Of a stretch of 60,952 nucleotides of DNA, positions 18,345 to 27,645 are shown piece by piece (positions within the stretch are counted from its first letter, which is position 1; every line of letters begins with the position of its first letter). The notes beneath the pieces were generated by a model that was given only the letters and a program-made list of their open reading frames with translations, was not told the DNA's origin and did not search any database. This DNA comes from an uncultured Bacteroidales bacterium (GTDB lineage Bacteria > Bacteroidota > Bacteroidia > Bacteroidales > ML635J-15), in the NCBI GenBank assembly GCA_937982115.1, contig CALJNE010000081.1, forward strand, positions 1 to 60,952, given 5' to 3'. The position numbers and the translations under genes were made by a program.

Positions 18345-19280
18345 ATGAAATATATTAAATATTTTACAAGTATAATATTTTTTCTGTTAGCGTCTGGAAT
18401 AGTCTTTTCTCAAATGACGCAGGAGGAATATATAAAGAAATACAGCGAGCTTGCCGTCAAGGAAATGAAACGAGCAGGAGTTCCTGCAAGCATCACGCTG
18501 GCTCAAGGAATTATAGAATCAGCAAGCGGAAACTCTTATCTTGCCAGAGAAGGGAATAATCATTTCGGAATAAAATGTCATAAATCCTGGCAGGGAGAGA
18601 AAATTTATGCAGATGACGATGCTAAAAACGAGTGTTTTCGTAAATATAAAACTGTAGAAGAATCTTATCGAGATCATTCGGATTTTTTACGTTCAAACAG
18701 CAGATATTATTTTTTATTTGAACTTGAAATTACCGACTATGTCGGTTGGAGTAACGGATTGAAACAAGCCGGTTATGCCACTAATCCGAATTATGCTAAT
18801 ATTTTGATTTCGATGATAGAGAAACACAAACTCAATGAATTTGATACAGGTGAAGCAAAACCTATTACCAGAGATGAAAAACGTGAAATTCGTCGTGAAC
18901 AAAGAACTTTGCAGCGAGAAATTAGTTTTGGCGGAATGGAAATCTTCGAAAACAACGGAGTGCCTTATATAATAGTTCAATCAGATATTAGTTTAAAAGA
19001 TCTTGCTCAAGAACTTGATCTCATGGCCTGGCAACTTGCTCGATATAATGACTTACAAAAAGACGACAGCCTCAAATCAGGAAATATAATTTATATTAAA
19101 CCTAAGAAAAATAAAGCAGCAAAAACTTATGAAATACATCAGGCTTCAGGTAGCGAAAATTTATGGGACATTTCACAAAAATATGCAGTTAAACTAAATA
19201 GACTAAAAAAATATAACAATATTGAAAATGCTTTTGAAACCTTACCAAAAGGTACTAAGGTAAAACTAAGAAGCAAATGA
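18345..19280 (+). CDS. LysM-containing glucosaminidase (GH73-type autolysin)
   Basis: 311 residues. A signal peptide (to about residue 22, ending VFSQ) is followed by a GH73/mannosyl-glycoprotein endo-beta-N-acetylglucosaminidase-like domain (about 28-165). Its motifs include ITLAQGIIESASGNSYLA with the catalytic-type glutamate, NNHFGIKC and FRKYKTVEESYRDHSDFL. Two LysM-like modules follow (about 210-260 and 265-311: ISLKDLAQELDLMAWQLARYN; NLWDISQKYAVKLNRLKKYN). The protein should bind peptidoglycan through LysM and cleave glycan strands in the periplasm during wall remodelling. The stop is 2 bp from the stop of the convergent next gene, so no terminator fits between them. Confidence 0.9.
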   Translation: MKYIKYFTSIIFFLLASGIVFSQMTQEEYIKKYSELAVKEMKRAGVPASITLAQGIIESASGNSYLAREGNNHFGIKCHKSWQGEKIYADDDAKNECFRKYKTVEESYRDHSDFLRSNSRYYFLFELEITDYVGWSNGLKQAGYATNPNYANILISMIEKHKLNEFDTGEAKPITRDEKREIRREQRTLQREISFGGMEIFENNGVPYIIVQSDISLKDLAQELDLMAWQLARYNDLQKDDSLKSGNIIYIKPKKNKAAKTYEIHQASGSENLWDISQKYAVKLNRLKKYNNIENAFETLPKGTKVKLRSK

Positions 19281-19282
19281 TT

Positions 19283-20011
19283 TTAAAAGTCATAATTTTC
19301 TTTTGAACCGAATCCTATTTTTAAACTTATACCAACGGATTCGTGTTCTAATAACAATTCATTAAATGAATATTGATTGAGATAACCGTAATTTAAGGTT
19401 TCGTTAAGTTTTTGCAGGTTTATCTTTAATAGGGGATAGTTGTAAAAAGCAATAATATCTAAATTGAATTTTGGACCGCCACAAGAAATTCCGTAATGCA
19501 GCTGTAAACTTGGCAATGGTTTGCTCACCGGAGATTTAACAAAAAATGCCATAGTCTCACCATCGTAAATTCGAGCTGTATATTGTTCGATTTTTAATCC
19601 AATTCCTGGGCCTGTGCGAAAAAAATTTGTGTTTACAAACAAGAATCTTGTTGAAACTGTAAAACCATTATGAGCAAGCAATAAATTTTTCTTATATTCA
19701 GTATGAGTAGAGTCAATGCCTTGGGAACAGGTTTTATAAGAAATAAAGTGAAATTCAGCTCCTAATTCCATAAATCTGTGGTGAATTTTATAGCCGAAGT
19801 TCACTCCGTAAAGATATTCAGGAGTTGCAAAGATTTTTTCTGTACTAATGTTATATTGACTGTGAAAACTATTGTAATCATCCAGAATTAAATTTAATGC
19901 TTGATAATTTCTTATAATTTCGCTTTCCAGACCAATAAAAACATATTTTCTATCTTGCGAAAAACAGATAAAAGGGAAAAGAAAAACAAAAACAAAAAAT
20001 AAATTTTTCAA
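19283..20011 (-). CDS. Predicted outer-membrane beta-barrel-like protein, unknown function
   Basis: 242 residues. A signal peptide is visible (MKNLFFVFVFLFPFICFSQ). The mature part alternates hydrophobic and polar residues with aromatic girdles (YLYGVNFGYKIHHRFMELGA, FNLDIIAFYNYPLLKINL, VGISLKIGFGSKENYDF), suggesting an outer-membrane or porin-like barrel. No family is recognised. It is convergent with the glucosaminidase gene, and the noncoding palindrome array lies upstream of its start. Confidence 0.5.
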   Translation of the reverse strand: MKNLFFVFVFLFPFICFSQDRKYVFIGLESEIIRNYQALNLILDDYNSFHSQYNISTEKIFATPEYLYGVNFGYKIHHRFMELGAEFHFISYKTCSQGIDSTHTEYKKNLLLAHNGFTVSTRFLFVNTNFFRTGPGIGLKIEQYTARIYDGETMAFFVKSPVSKPLPSLQLHYGISCGGPKFNLDIIAFYNYPLLKINLQKLNETLNYGYLNQYSFNELLLEHESVGISLKIGFGSKENYDF

Positions 20012-20108
20012 TGCCTAAATTTTATTTTTTATTACGATAATAAAGAATTTTTGTTGCAGGATTACGTGAAAAATTATGGGTAAAGCTTAAAAAGAATTTT
20101 TAAAAATC

Positions 20109-20433
20109 AAATTATACAAAATTTTGTGGGTAAAAGTTTCACGAAAAGTCTATATGACAAGGGATAAAGTGGATTTTGATATGGTTCGTTATTTTACAGG
20201 TGAGGTGTTCATATTCAAAATTTTGTTGTTGAATTTAAGTCAAAACTTGAACGGAACCATTGGAATTTTTGGGTTTTAGTTTCGTGATGTTTTTTTTATA
20301 ATTCAATTAAAATTATACAAAATTTTGTGGGTAAAATTTCATTATAATCTTTATAATTCAAGGCTTATGATATTTTTTAAAAAGAAAATGCATACAATAT
20401 TTTACTGAAATTAAATTATACAAAATTTTGTGG
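20109..20433. repeat. Four-copy array of a 12-bp palindrome at about 100-bp spacing
   Basis: A 21-22-base motif AAATTATACAAAATTTTGTGG is present at 20109-20130, 20310-20331 and 20413-20433. A weaker copy (TATTCAAAATTTTGTTG) lies at 20212-20228. The core ACAAAATTTTGT is a perfect palindrome in three copies. Measured from the same C, the copies are 99, 102 and 103 bases apart, while the DNA between them is not obviously conserved apart from TTTCGTGA/TTTCACGA-like words. A fifth copy is at 60820-60840. The 585-base stretch 20012-20596 has no other feature I can support. Confidence 0.7.
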
Positions 20434-20550
20434 TTACTTTTTCGTGAAAACATTGAAATAACCTACAAAAACTACATTATTTTTTGTCAAACACCGGTTG
20501 TAATTTTTAACTTTGAAAACATAAATTAAGTAGTTAAGAATATTTTAATA

Positions 20551-20558
20551 TAATTTTG
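20551..20558 (+). promoter_or_regulatory. Candidate -7 element upstream of the barrel-like gene at 20597
   Basis: TAATTTTG fits the TAnnTTTG consensus 38 bases before the ATG. A weaker alternative TATCTTTA lies at 20582-20589. Confidence 0.3.
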
Positions 20559-20596
20559 CTAAAAGAATTTTTAGTTTTACTTATCTTTACAAAAAA

Positions 20597-21187
20597 ATGA
20601 AGATGAAGAATTTTCTAATGTTATTTTTTGTTTTTCTTACAGGGATTATATCTGCTCAGAATTTTTCGCCAAACAAATTTAACAGCAGTTTTTACGGCAC
20701 TCAGAATCGTGTATTTGCAGGAACGAGTTTTGTTAATTATTATGGCCAAAATATTTTTCTTTCTTATGCAGGAGCAATGAGTTCATTTAATGTTAATCCG
20801 AAACTTCGTTTAAGTGTAGGTTTGTTAAATACTTATGATAATATAAACTATGGTAGGACTGATTTTGTTTTAAACTCCAGCACTCAAATTACAAATAAAT
20901 TTAATTCGGATGTTTATATTATTGCTTCAGGAGAGTATTTTCTTAATGATAAAATGAAAATACGAAGTAATAATTTTATAAATGTAGATGACAAGAAAAA
21001 TTCCTATTATTCTTTTGGAATTGACTATAAAATTGGCGAGAAATCGTTTTTCTCGGCAGATGTTTCATTTTCGGGATACTATAACAAATTTACACGACAT
21101 GGCATGAATTCCGGTTTGTTTTACGACAATCCTTACATTCGTCCTTTCAGTAATGATATTTTTACAGAACCTATAAGAGAGTGGTAA
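20597..21187 (+). CDS. Small secreted, barrel-like hypothetical protein
   Basis: 196 residues with a signal peptide (MKMKNFLMLFFVFLTGIISAQ). Amphipathic beta-strand-like stretches follow (LRLSVGLLNTYDNINYG, YYSFGIDYKIGEKSFFSADV), which suggest an outer-membrane or periplasmic beta protein. No family recognised. Its last 7 bases overlap the GTG start of the YgiQ-like gene, so translational coupling is likely. It follows the palindrome array at 20109-20433. Confidence 0.55.
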   Translation: MKMKNFLMLFFVFLTGIISAQNFSPNKFNSSFYGTQNRVFAGTSFVNYYGQNIFLSYAGAMSSFNVNPKLRLSVGLLNTYDNINYGRTDFVLNSSTQITNKFNSDVYIIASGEYFLNDKMKIRSNNFINVDDKKNSYYSFGIDYKIGEKSFFSADVSFSGYYNKFTRHGMNSGLFYDNPYIRPFSNDIFTEPIREW

Positions 21188-23004
21188 AATTTGATAAAAG
21201 CCTTCATTTGCCAACTTCAGTCAAAGAAGTAAGAGATTTAGGTTGGGATTATATTGACATAATATTGTTTAGTGGGGACGCTTATGTTGACCATCCTTCT
21301 TTTGGGATTGCAGTGATTGCTCGTGTATTGGAAAATGCAGGTTATAGAGTTGCAGTTGTACCTCAGCCAAATTGGCAGGATGATTTGCGGGATTTTAAAA
21401 AACTTGGAACTCCTCGACTTTTCTTCGGGATTAGTGCAGGTAATCTGGATTCTATGCTGAATAATTATACAGGTAATAGGCGAAAACGTTCGGATGATGA
21501 TTATACTCCCGGAGGTCAGGGTGGAAAACGTCCCGATTATCCTACAATAGTTTATACAAAAATTCTGAAAAAATTATTCCCGGAGATTCCTGTAATCATT
21601 GGTGGTATTGAGGCATCAATGCGTCGTTTTGTTCATTATGACTATTGGCAAGACAAAATTCTTACATCCATACTCGAACTTTCCGGAGCTGATTTACTAG
21701 TTTATGGTTTGGGAGAGAAACCAATTCTACAAATAGCCGAGACAATAAATCATACCGGACAAATCTTTGATTGCTATTCACTTAGACAGCTTGCATACCT
21801 TTCCGACTTTGACGATAAAACAGAAAATGACCTGATATTACATTCATACAGTCAGGTTTTGGAAGACAAAATGAACTATGCAAAAAATTTTGTTTTTGTT
21901 GAATCAGAAACAAACTATATATCCAATCGGCGAATTGTACAGGATTTACAGAATGCCCGACTTATAGTAAATCCTCCTCTACCTCCGATGACAACAGACG
22001 AAATAGACGAAATATACAATCTTCCGTTTACTTATCAACCACATCCGCGATATTATAATAAGCCTCCAATTCCTGCTTATGAAATGATAAAACACTCGGT
22101 GAATATTCATCGGGGTTGTTTTGGGGGATGCAGTTTTTGTACAATAGCTGCCCATCAAGGAAAATTCATAGTTTCGCGTTCGGAAAAATCTATAGTTAAT
22201 GAAATAGAGAAAATAAAAAAATTGCCCGACTTTAAAGGACATTTAACTGATTTGGGAGGACCCAGTGCCAATATGTATAAAATGAAAGGCAAAGACCTTG
22301 AAAAATGCTCAGTTTGTAAACGTGCCTCCTGTATATACCCAAAAATCTGTAAAAATTTGGACACTTCTCACGAGCAAATAATAAATTTATATCAAATAGT
22401 TTCCAAAATTGAAGGCATAAAAAAAATAACAATAGGCAGCGGTGTTAGGTATGATATCGCTCTTGCTGAAACCGGCAACAAAAAAACTGATGAAATAAAC
22501 AAAAAATATATTGAATTGCTGATTAAAAATCATGTGTCGGGAAGGTTAAAGGTTGCTCCTGAACATTCTGAAGAAACAACCTTAAAGTTGATGCGTAAAA
22601 CCTCATTCGGCTACTTTAAAAAGTTAAGAAGTATTTTTAATGATATAGAAAAAAAATATAATCTAAGACAACAACTGGTTACATATTTTATTGCTGCTCA
22701 TCCCGGCTGCACCGAAGACGAAATGTGTAAATTAGCTCTGGAATTAAAAGAATTAAATATTTATCCCGAACAGGTGCAAATTTTTACGCCCACACCAATG
22801 ACTCTCTCAACCGTTATGTATTACACTGAAGTAAATCCATATACCGGAGAAAAAATATTTGTAGAAAAATCAAAATCAGGAAGGGATTTGCAACTGAAAT
22901 TTTTATTCTGGTATAAACTTGAAATTAACAGAGAACTTATACATCATCTATTAAAACGTAAAAAGCTGCATTTAGCCGAAAAATTAAGGTTAAAAAGAAA
23001 ATAA
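21181..23004 (+). CDS. YgiQ family radical SAM protein
   Basis: 607 residues. The N-terminal YgiQ signature is nearly complete: DIILFSGDAYVDHPSFG, VPQPNWQDDLRDFKKLG, GGIEASMRRFVHYDYW. The radical SAM cluster motif HRGCFGGCSFC lies near residue 313. YgiQ proteins are conserved radical SAM enzymes of uncertain function, grouped with UPF0313. The length is shorter than the E. coli type (about 740) because the C-terminal extension is reduced. The start is a GTG inside the end of the preceding gene; no ATG fits better, and the conserved sequence begins about 10 codons in. Confidence 0.93.
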   Translation: MVKFDKSLHLPTSVKEVRDLGWDYIDIILFSGDAYVDHPSFGIAVIARVLENAGYRVAVVPQPNWQDDLRDFKKLGTPRLFFGISAGNLDSMLNNYTGNRRKRSDDDYTPGGQGGKRPDYPTIVYTKILKKLFPEIPVIIGGIEASMRRFVHYDYWQDKILTSILELSGADLLVYGLGEKPILQIAETINHTGQIFDCYSLRQLAYLSDFDDKTENDLILHSYSQVLEDKMNYAKNFVFVESETNYISNRRIVQDLQNARLIVNPPLPPMTTDEIDEIYNLPFTYQPHPRYYNKPPIPAYEMIKHSVNIHRGCFGGCSFCTIAAHQGKFIVSRSEKSIVNEIEKIKKLPDFKGHLTDLGGPSANMYKMKGKDLEKCSVCKRASCIYPKICKNLDTSHEQIINLYQIVSKIEGIKKITIGSGVRYDIALAETGNKKTDEINKKYIELLIKNHVSGRLKVAPEHSEETTLKLMRKTSFGYFKKLRSIFNDIEKKYNLRQQLVTYFIAAHPGCTEDEMCKLALELKELNIYPEQVQIFTPTPMTLSTVMYYTEVNPYTGEKIFVEKSKSGRDLQLKFLFWYKLEINRELIHHLLKRKKLHLAEKLRLKRK

Positions 23005-23144
23005 ATTTCATTATCTAATCTTAACCGATTAACATACTTGCTAAATACCTATATTCTAAAAAGTTATTTGTTTAATAAAAAAAATATTTAATATAATTCA
23101 TATAAAAAATAATTTATATGCCGAAATAATATCTATTTTTGAAA

Positions 23145-23152
23145 TAATTTTG
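23145..23152 (+). promoter_or_regulatory. Candidate -7 element for the gene at 23190
   Basis: TAATTTTG matches TAnnTTTG, 37 bases before the ATG. A second match, TATTTTTG, lies at 23134-23141. Confidence 0.35.
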
Positions 23153-23189
23153 GGGTCGAATCGGTTATTAATTAAGCAACCGTTTATTG

Positions 23190-23849
23190 ATGAAGATAAA
23201 AGAAAATATTTTCGAATTAAAAAAAGTATTTTTGTTGATATATCTGATTTTAGGTATAACTTTTTACTCTTTTACGCAATCAACAATACAGTTAAAATTC
23301 ACACCTATCGGAGTGCATCCGTTTAATGAACTTAATTCTCAGTTGCACGAGAATCGTATTGATGCTAACGGAAACTTTGTTGTAGAGCCTTGTTTTATTT
23401 TGTCCTATGAAAGTTTTCTGTATAGTGATACTTTTGCATGGCGGGGTATGTTTGGTTTTTTAAGTGATGCTGCTTCAAAACCTGCAATAATTATGCATCT
23501 GGGCGTAAAACAAAGGCTTGTTCAGATTTGGAGAAACTCTGTAAGTTTAGGTGCGGGATTAAATATTTATGGTCGTCAATTATGGAGAACAATTCCCGGT
23601 TATGTTAACGACGACTCATGGAAAGTAAACGGTACCTGGGAATATAAACCCGGTTTTATGGCTGAGTTAGAGTATGCTCTATTTTTAAATGACAAAAACG
23701 ACCTTACATTATCATTGATTTACGGACATCAACCCAATACATTTACTGCGACAATTGGATATAAATACTGGTTTTCTTCGATAATAAAAAATCCTCCTAA
23801 ATGTGGCACCTGTCCTTTCCAAAAAACTAATAAACACTGGACTCCTTAA
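23190..23849 (+). CDS. Secreted or outer-membrane hypothetical protein
   Basis: 219 residues from the ATG at 23190; an in-frame TTG three bases earlier is less likely to be the start. A hydrophobic export segment (about 12-30) ends in FTQ. The rest is beta-rich with barrel-like strands (SLGAGLNIYGRQLW, FMAELEYALFLN, LTLSLIYGHQPNTFTATIGYKYW) and a short Cys pair near the C terminus (KCGTCPF). No family recognised; an outer-membrane beta-barrel is likely. It ends 22 bases before the acyl-CoA synthetase start and could be cotranscribed with it. Confidence 0.5.
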   Translation: MKIKENIFELKKVFLLIYLILGITFYSFTQSTIQLKFTPIGVHPFNELNSQLHENRIDANGNFVVEPCFILSYESFLYSDTFAWRGMFGFLSDAASKPAIIMHLGVKQRLVQIWRNSVSLGAGLNIYGRQLWRTIPGYVNDDSWKVNGTWEYKPGFMAELEYALFLNDKNDLTLSLIYGHQPNTFTATIGYKYWFSSIIKNPPKCGTCPFQKTNKHWTP

Positions 23850-23871
23850 TTAAGAACCAAATATTTACAAC

Positions 23872-25758
23872 ATGGAATTGAAAAGAATTTTCGACATCTT
23901 AGAATTATACAAAACTGATTATGCTGATTTAAAGGATGCTTTTTCATATAAAGACAAAGGTTCCTGGATAAATTTTACAGCCCAAGATTATGTAAAGTAT
24001 TCCACCTTATTTGCTTGCGGATTAATAAGTAAAGGTTATCAGAAAGGCGATAAAGTAATTACGATGTCGCAAAGTTTACCACACTGGAATATAGCGGATA
24101 TGGGTATTAGCCTTGCAGGTTTAGTGAATGTTCCGATATATACAACCTTAGGTAATGAAGAATTGGAATATATTCTGCATCATTCGGATGCTAAAATTGC
24201 TTTCGTCTCTGATGCTGCTCTTTATAAAAAATTAAAACCAATAGCAGAAAAAATTCCTCAAATAGAAAAAGTCTATACGTTTCATCATATCGAAGGAATT
24301 GAAAACTGGGTTAGCCTAATTCAATCTGCTATGGAAAATGAAGAAGAATTGATGCAACAGCTTGAAGAAAGAAAAAACTCCATAGGAGAAAATGACTTGC
24401 ATACAATAATTTATACCTCAGGAACAACAGGTAATCCTAAAGGTGTAATGATTTCTCATAAAAACATTCTCAGTAATGCTCTCGGAGTTCGACCTATTGT
24501 GCCCATTGATTATGGTCAAAAAGTTTTAAGCTTTTTACCTCTGTGTCATGTTTACGAAAGAATGATGAATTATGCCTTTCAGCTGAAAGGTATTTCAATT
24601 TATTATGCTGAGAATCTGGGAACAATTTCAAATGATTTAAAAGACGTAAAACCTCATCTATTTAATTCCGTTCCACGTGTACTTGAAAAATTTTATGACA
24701 GAATAATTTCCATAGGAAAAGATTTATCAGGAATTAAAAAGTGGATATTTTTCTGGGCAGTAAGATTGGGAACTCAATACAACGACAGAGGAAAAAATTC
24801 AGCATGGTATAATTTTAAATTAAGTATTGCAGATAAATTAGTATTTAAAAAATGGCGTGCCGGAATGGGTGGAAATCTTGTGGCGGTTGTTTCCGGAGGG
24901 GCTTCGTTACAGGTGCGACTTGCCCGTTTATTTACCGCTGCCGGAATCAGGATTTGTGAAGGTTACGGGCTTAGTGAAACTTCTCCGGTTATTGCTGTTA
25001 ACTGGATGGATTGGAATAATGCTTGTCTTGGTACAGTAGGCCCAATTTTGGAAGGAGTAACGGTAAAAATAGCTGACGATGGTGAAATTCTTGTTAAAGG
25101 TCCTAATGTAATGTTAGGTTATTATAAGGATGAAGAGTTAACAAAGCAGGTAATTGATGAGGAAGGATGGTTTCATACAGGCGATATAGGTGAATTTGTT
25201 GAAGGTAGGTTCCTTAAAATAACCGACCGCAAAAAAGAAATTTTTAAAACCTCCGCTGGAAAATATATTGCCCCACAGGTCATTGAAAACAAATTCAAAT
25301 CATCTAATATTATCGAACAAATAATGATAGTAGGAGAGAATGAAAAGTTTGTAAGTGCTTTAATTTCTCCAAACTTTAACTACTTACATTTTTACGCTTC
25401 AAAGCATAAGATTCATTATCGTGATAATATGGAATTAATTAAAAATCCTGAAATAATTAAGAAGGTTCAGAAAGAAATTGATGAAGTAAACAAAACTTTG
25501 GGCGAACATGAAAAAATAAAACGCTTTAGGTTAGTTTGTGAAGAATGGTCTCCTGTAACTGGAGAATTGTCTCCAACATTAAAATTACGCCGTGCTGTTA
25601 TTTATAAAAAATATGAGCATATTCTTGAGGAAATTTACGGACATGGTGCCGATAAAACTGAAAATATGGGTAAAGAAGCAGGAACAGATAGCTTTGAAAG
25701 TACTATTACCAACGGATTAAAGAAACTTATACGAATTAAATCCGATAATAAAGACTAA
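23872..25758 (+). CDS. Long-chain fatty acid--CoA ligase (AMP-forming)
   Basis: 628 residues of the ANL superfamily. The P-loop-like motif IIYTSGTTGNPKGVM lies near 180-195. Further motifs are CEGYGLSETSP (A5), GWFHTGDIG (A7) and DRKKEIFKTSAGKYIAPQ (A8 and the A10-like lysine region). This arrangement fits FadD15-like long-chain acyl-CoA synthetases, which activate fatty acids through an acyl-adenylate, usually at the inner membrane. etfB and etfA follow 67 bases downstream, which fits a fatty-acid oxidation or acyl-CoA dehydrogenase context, although they have their own -7 box. Confidence 0.93.
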   Translation: MELKRIFDILELYKTDYADLKDAFSYKDKGSWINFTAQDYVKYSTLFACGLISKGYQKGDKVITMSQSLPHWNIADMGISLAGLVNVPIYTTLGNEELEYILHHSDAKIAFVSDAALYKKLKPIAEKIPQIEKVYTFHHIEGIENWVSLIQSAMENEEELMQQLEERKNSIGENDLHTIIYTSGTTGNPKGVMISHKNILSNALGVRPIVPIDYGQKVLSFLPLCHVYERMMNYAFQLKGISIYYAENLGTISNDLKDVKPHLFNSVPRVLEKFYDRIISIGKDLSGIKKWIFFWAVRLGTQYNDRGKNSAWYNFKLSIADKLVFKKWRAGMGGNLVAVVSGGASLQVRLARLFTAAGIRICEGYGLSETSPVIAVNWMDWNNACLGTVGPILEGVTVKIADDGEILVKGPNVMLGYYKDEELTKQVIDEEGWFHTGDIGEFVEGRFLKITDRKKEIFKTSAGKYIAPQVIENKFKSSNIIEQIMIVGENEKFVSALISPNFNYLHFYASKHKIHYRDNMELIKNPEIIKKVQKEIDEVNKTLGEHEKIKRFRLVCEEWSPVTGELSPTLKLRRAVIYKKYEHILEEIYGHGADKTENMGKEAGTDSFESTITNGLKKLIRIKSDNKD

Positions 25759-25789
25759 ATATTTGAATAGGTTAATTGAAAATAATTTT

Positions 25790-25797
25790 TATTTTTG
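25790..25797 (+). promoter_or_regulatory. -7 element of etfB-etfA
   Basis: TATTTTTG matches the Bacteroidota TAnnTTTG box, 28 bases before the etfB ATG. A TTTG at 25762-25765 is 24 bases upstream, slightly long for a -33 partner. Confidence 0.45.
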
Positions 25798-25825
25798 TTC
25801 CGTAAAATAACATAAACGATAAATT

Positions 25826-26575
25826 ATGAAAGTATTAGTTTGCATAGGGCATGTTCCTGATACCACTACAAAAATCAGGTTTGATGCCGAAATGAAAAAT
25901 CTTGATAAAACAGGTGTTCAATGGGTTATAAATCCCTGGGATGAATTAGCATTGACAAGAGCTCTGGAATTAAAAGAAAAGTCCGGAGGTTTAATAGAAA
26001 AAGTTTCTGTTGTTACTGTTGGAAAAGCTGATGTAGAGCCAACTATCCGCAAAGCTCTCGCCATCGGAGCCGACGATGCTTTCAGAGTAGATGCAGAACC
26101 ATCTGACTCATATACCATAGCAGCTCAAATAGCAAATGTTGCTAAAACCGAGGCTTTTGATATTGTTTTTGCAGGGATTGAATCAAGTGATTTTAACAGT
26201 GCAGCCGTTGGTTCAATGATTGCTGAATTTATGGATATTCCTTCGGTTTCCGCAATATCATTTTTTGATATAGAAAACGGAAAAATAATAATTAAACGTG
26301 ATATTGACGGAGGTAAGGAAACTATTACAATAAATCCTCCTTTTGTAGCAATTGTTCAGAAAGGAATTTGTATTAATCCGCGTATTGCTGCTATGCGTGG
26401 CATTATGATGGCTCGTACTAAACCTATTAAAGTTTACACTCCTGTAGAAACAGAAGTGCTTACCGAACTCGTAGGTTTTGAAATTCCTGCTCCAAAAGCA
26501 GAATGTAAAATGATTGCACCCGAAGATCCCGACAAATTATTCGAGTTACTTCATGGTGAGGCAAAAGTAATTTAG
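25826..26575 (+). CDS. etfB: Electron transfer flavoprotein subunit beta
   Basis: 249 residues, the normal size for EtfB/FixA. The N-terminal Rossmann-like domain reads MKVLVCIGHVPDTTTKIRFD; NPWDELALTRALELKE and RKALAIGADDAFRV are typical family segments. A partner EtfA lies 25 bases downstream. Together they form the heterodimer that binds FAD and AMP and passes electrons from acyl-CoA or other dehydrogenases to the quinone pool. The acyl-CoA synthetase just upstream supports a lipid-oxidation link. No bifurcating partner dehydrogenase is in the window. Confidence 0.95.
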   Translation: MKVLVCIGHVPDTTTKIRFDAEMKNLDKTGVQWVINPWDELALTRALELKEKSGGLIEKVSVVTVGKADVEPTIRKALAIGADDAFRVDAEPSDSYTIAAQIANVAKTEAFDIVFAGIESSDFNSAAVGSMIAEFMDIPSVSAISFFDIENGKIIIKRDIDGGKETITINPPFVAIVQKGICINPRIAAMRGIMMARTKPIKVYTPVETEVLTELVGFEIPAPKAECKMIAPEDPDKLFELLHGEAKVI

Positions 26576-26600
26576 TAATAACATAAATATTGTAAAATAT

Positions 26601-27569
26601 ATGTCAGTTTTAGTATTTGTCGAAAGTCGTAACGGAAGCATCAAGAAACAAAGTTTCGAGGCCGTTACTTATGCAAAATATATTGCCGATAATACATCTT
26701 CGGATGTGAAAGCCTTAATTATCGGAACTATTAGTGATGAAGAATTATCAAAACTTGCTCTCTATGGTGCTTCTAAAATAATTAATGTATCTTCCGAAGC
26801 ATGGCAAAATCATGATAGCAGAAGATATGCTCAGTTAGTAACAGAAGTTGCCGAAAAGGAAAGTTGCAACGTAGTTTTGTTTGCACATTCTAATTTAGGA
26901 AAAGCTCTGGCTCCCAGAGTAGCTGTTCGAATGAAAGCCGGTTTTGTACCAAATGTTCTTGCTTTACCTGAATCATACAATCCATTAATTCTTAGGAAAA
27001 AATCATATAATGGAGCAGCTTTTCAGAAAGTAAAAGTAAATTCTGCTAATGCTGTTTTAAGCATTAATCCTAATGTTTGCGGATTAAAAGAAGCTCCTGT
27101 TTCTGTAAATGTTGAAAAATATGAACCAACAACTCCTGCTCCTGCCGATACAATAATAGAAAACGTTGATGTTGCTACCGGTAAAGTTATTTTAACTGAA
27201 GCTGCTATAGTAGTATCAGGTGGTAGAGGTATGAAATCAGGTGAAAACTGGAAACCAATCGAAGAACTCGCTGAAATATTGGGTGCCGGATTGGCTTGCT
27301 CACGCCCTGTTTCGGACGAAGGTTGGAGGTCACACGAAGAACATGTTGGACAAACCGGTAAAATTATTGCTCCCGATTTATATATTGCAATTGGAATCAG
27401 TGGTGCAATTCAGCATATTGGCGGAATTTCAGGTTCTAAAGTTATTGTTGCTATTGATAAAGACAAAGATGCTCCTATTTTTAAATATGCCGACTACGGT
27501 ATTGTAGGAGATGCCTTTGAAGTTTTACCTCGTCTAATCGAATCAGCTAAGAAATTTAAAAATTCTTAG
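26601..27569 (+). CDS. etfA: Electron transfer flavoprotein subunit alpha
   Basis: 322 residues. The N-terminal domain I (VLVFVESRNGSIKKQSFEAV) is followed by the highly conserved C-terminal FAD-binding domain: VVSGGRGMKSGENW, EELAEILGAGLACSRPVSDEGW, VGQTGKIIAPDLYIAIGISGAIQH and IVAIDKDKDAPIFKYADYGI. It carries the FAD of the ETF dimer. It is paired with etfB immediately upstream and followed by a strong rho-independent terminator at 27599-27628. Confidence 0.97.
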   Translation: MSVLVFVESRNGSIKKQSFEAVTYAKYIADNTSSDVKALIIGTISDEELSKLALYGASKIINVSSEAWQNHDSRRYAQLVTEVAEKESCNVVLFAHSNLGKALAPRVAVRMKAGFVPNVLALPESYNPLILRKKSYNGAAFQKVKVNSANAVLSINPNVCGLKEAPVSVNVEKYEPTTPAPADTIIENVDVATGKVILTEAAIVVSGGRGMKSGENWKPIEELAEILGAGLACSRPVSDEGWRSHEEHVGQTGKIIAPDLYIAIGISGAIQHIGGISGSKVIVAIDKDKDAPIFKYADYGIVGDAFEVLPRLIESAKKFKNS

Positions 27570-27598
27570 TTGTTGTTTTCATAATTTCCTCCTTTTTT

Positions 27599-27628
27599 AA
27601 GCTGTCCGGGTTACCGGCAGCTTTTTTT
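27599..27628 (+). terminator. Rho-independent terminator after etfA
   Basis: Stem AAGCTG / CAGCTT (27599-27604 and 27618-27623) with an inner CCGG / CCGG pairing (27606-27609 and 27614-27617), ending in a run of T to 27628. It sits 30 bases after the etfA stop and just before the methyltransferase gene. Confidence 0.9.
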
Positions 27629-27645
27629 GATTAAAATTATTCGCT

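Noticed and set aside
20109-20433. CRISPR array in the periodic repeat region
   Set aside because: The conserved unit is only about 20 bases and one copy is degenerate. The spacers are about 80 bases and uneven, and there is no cas gene nearby.
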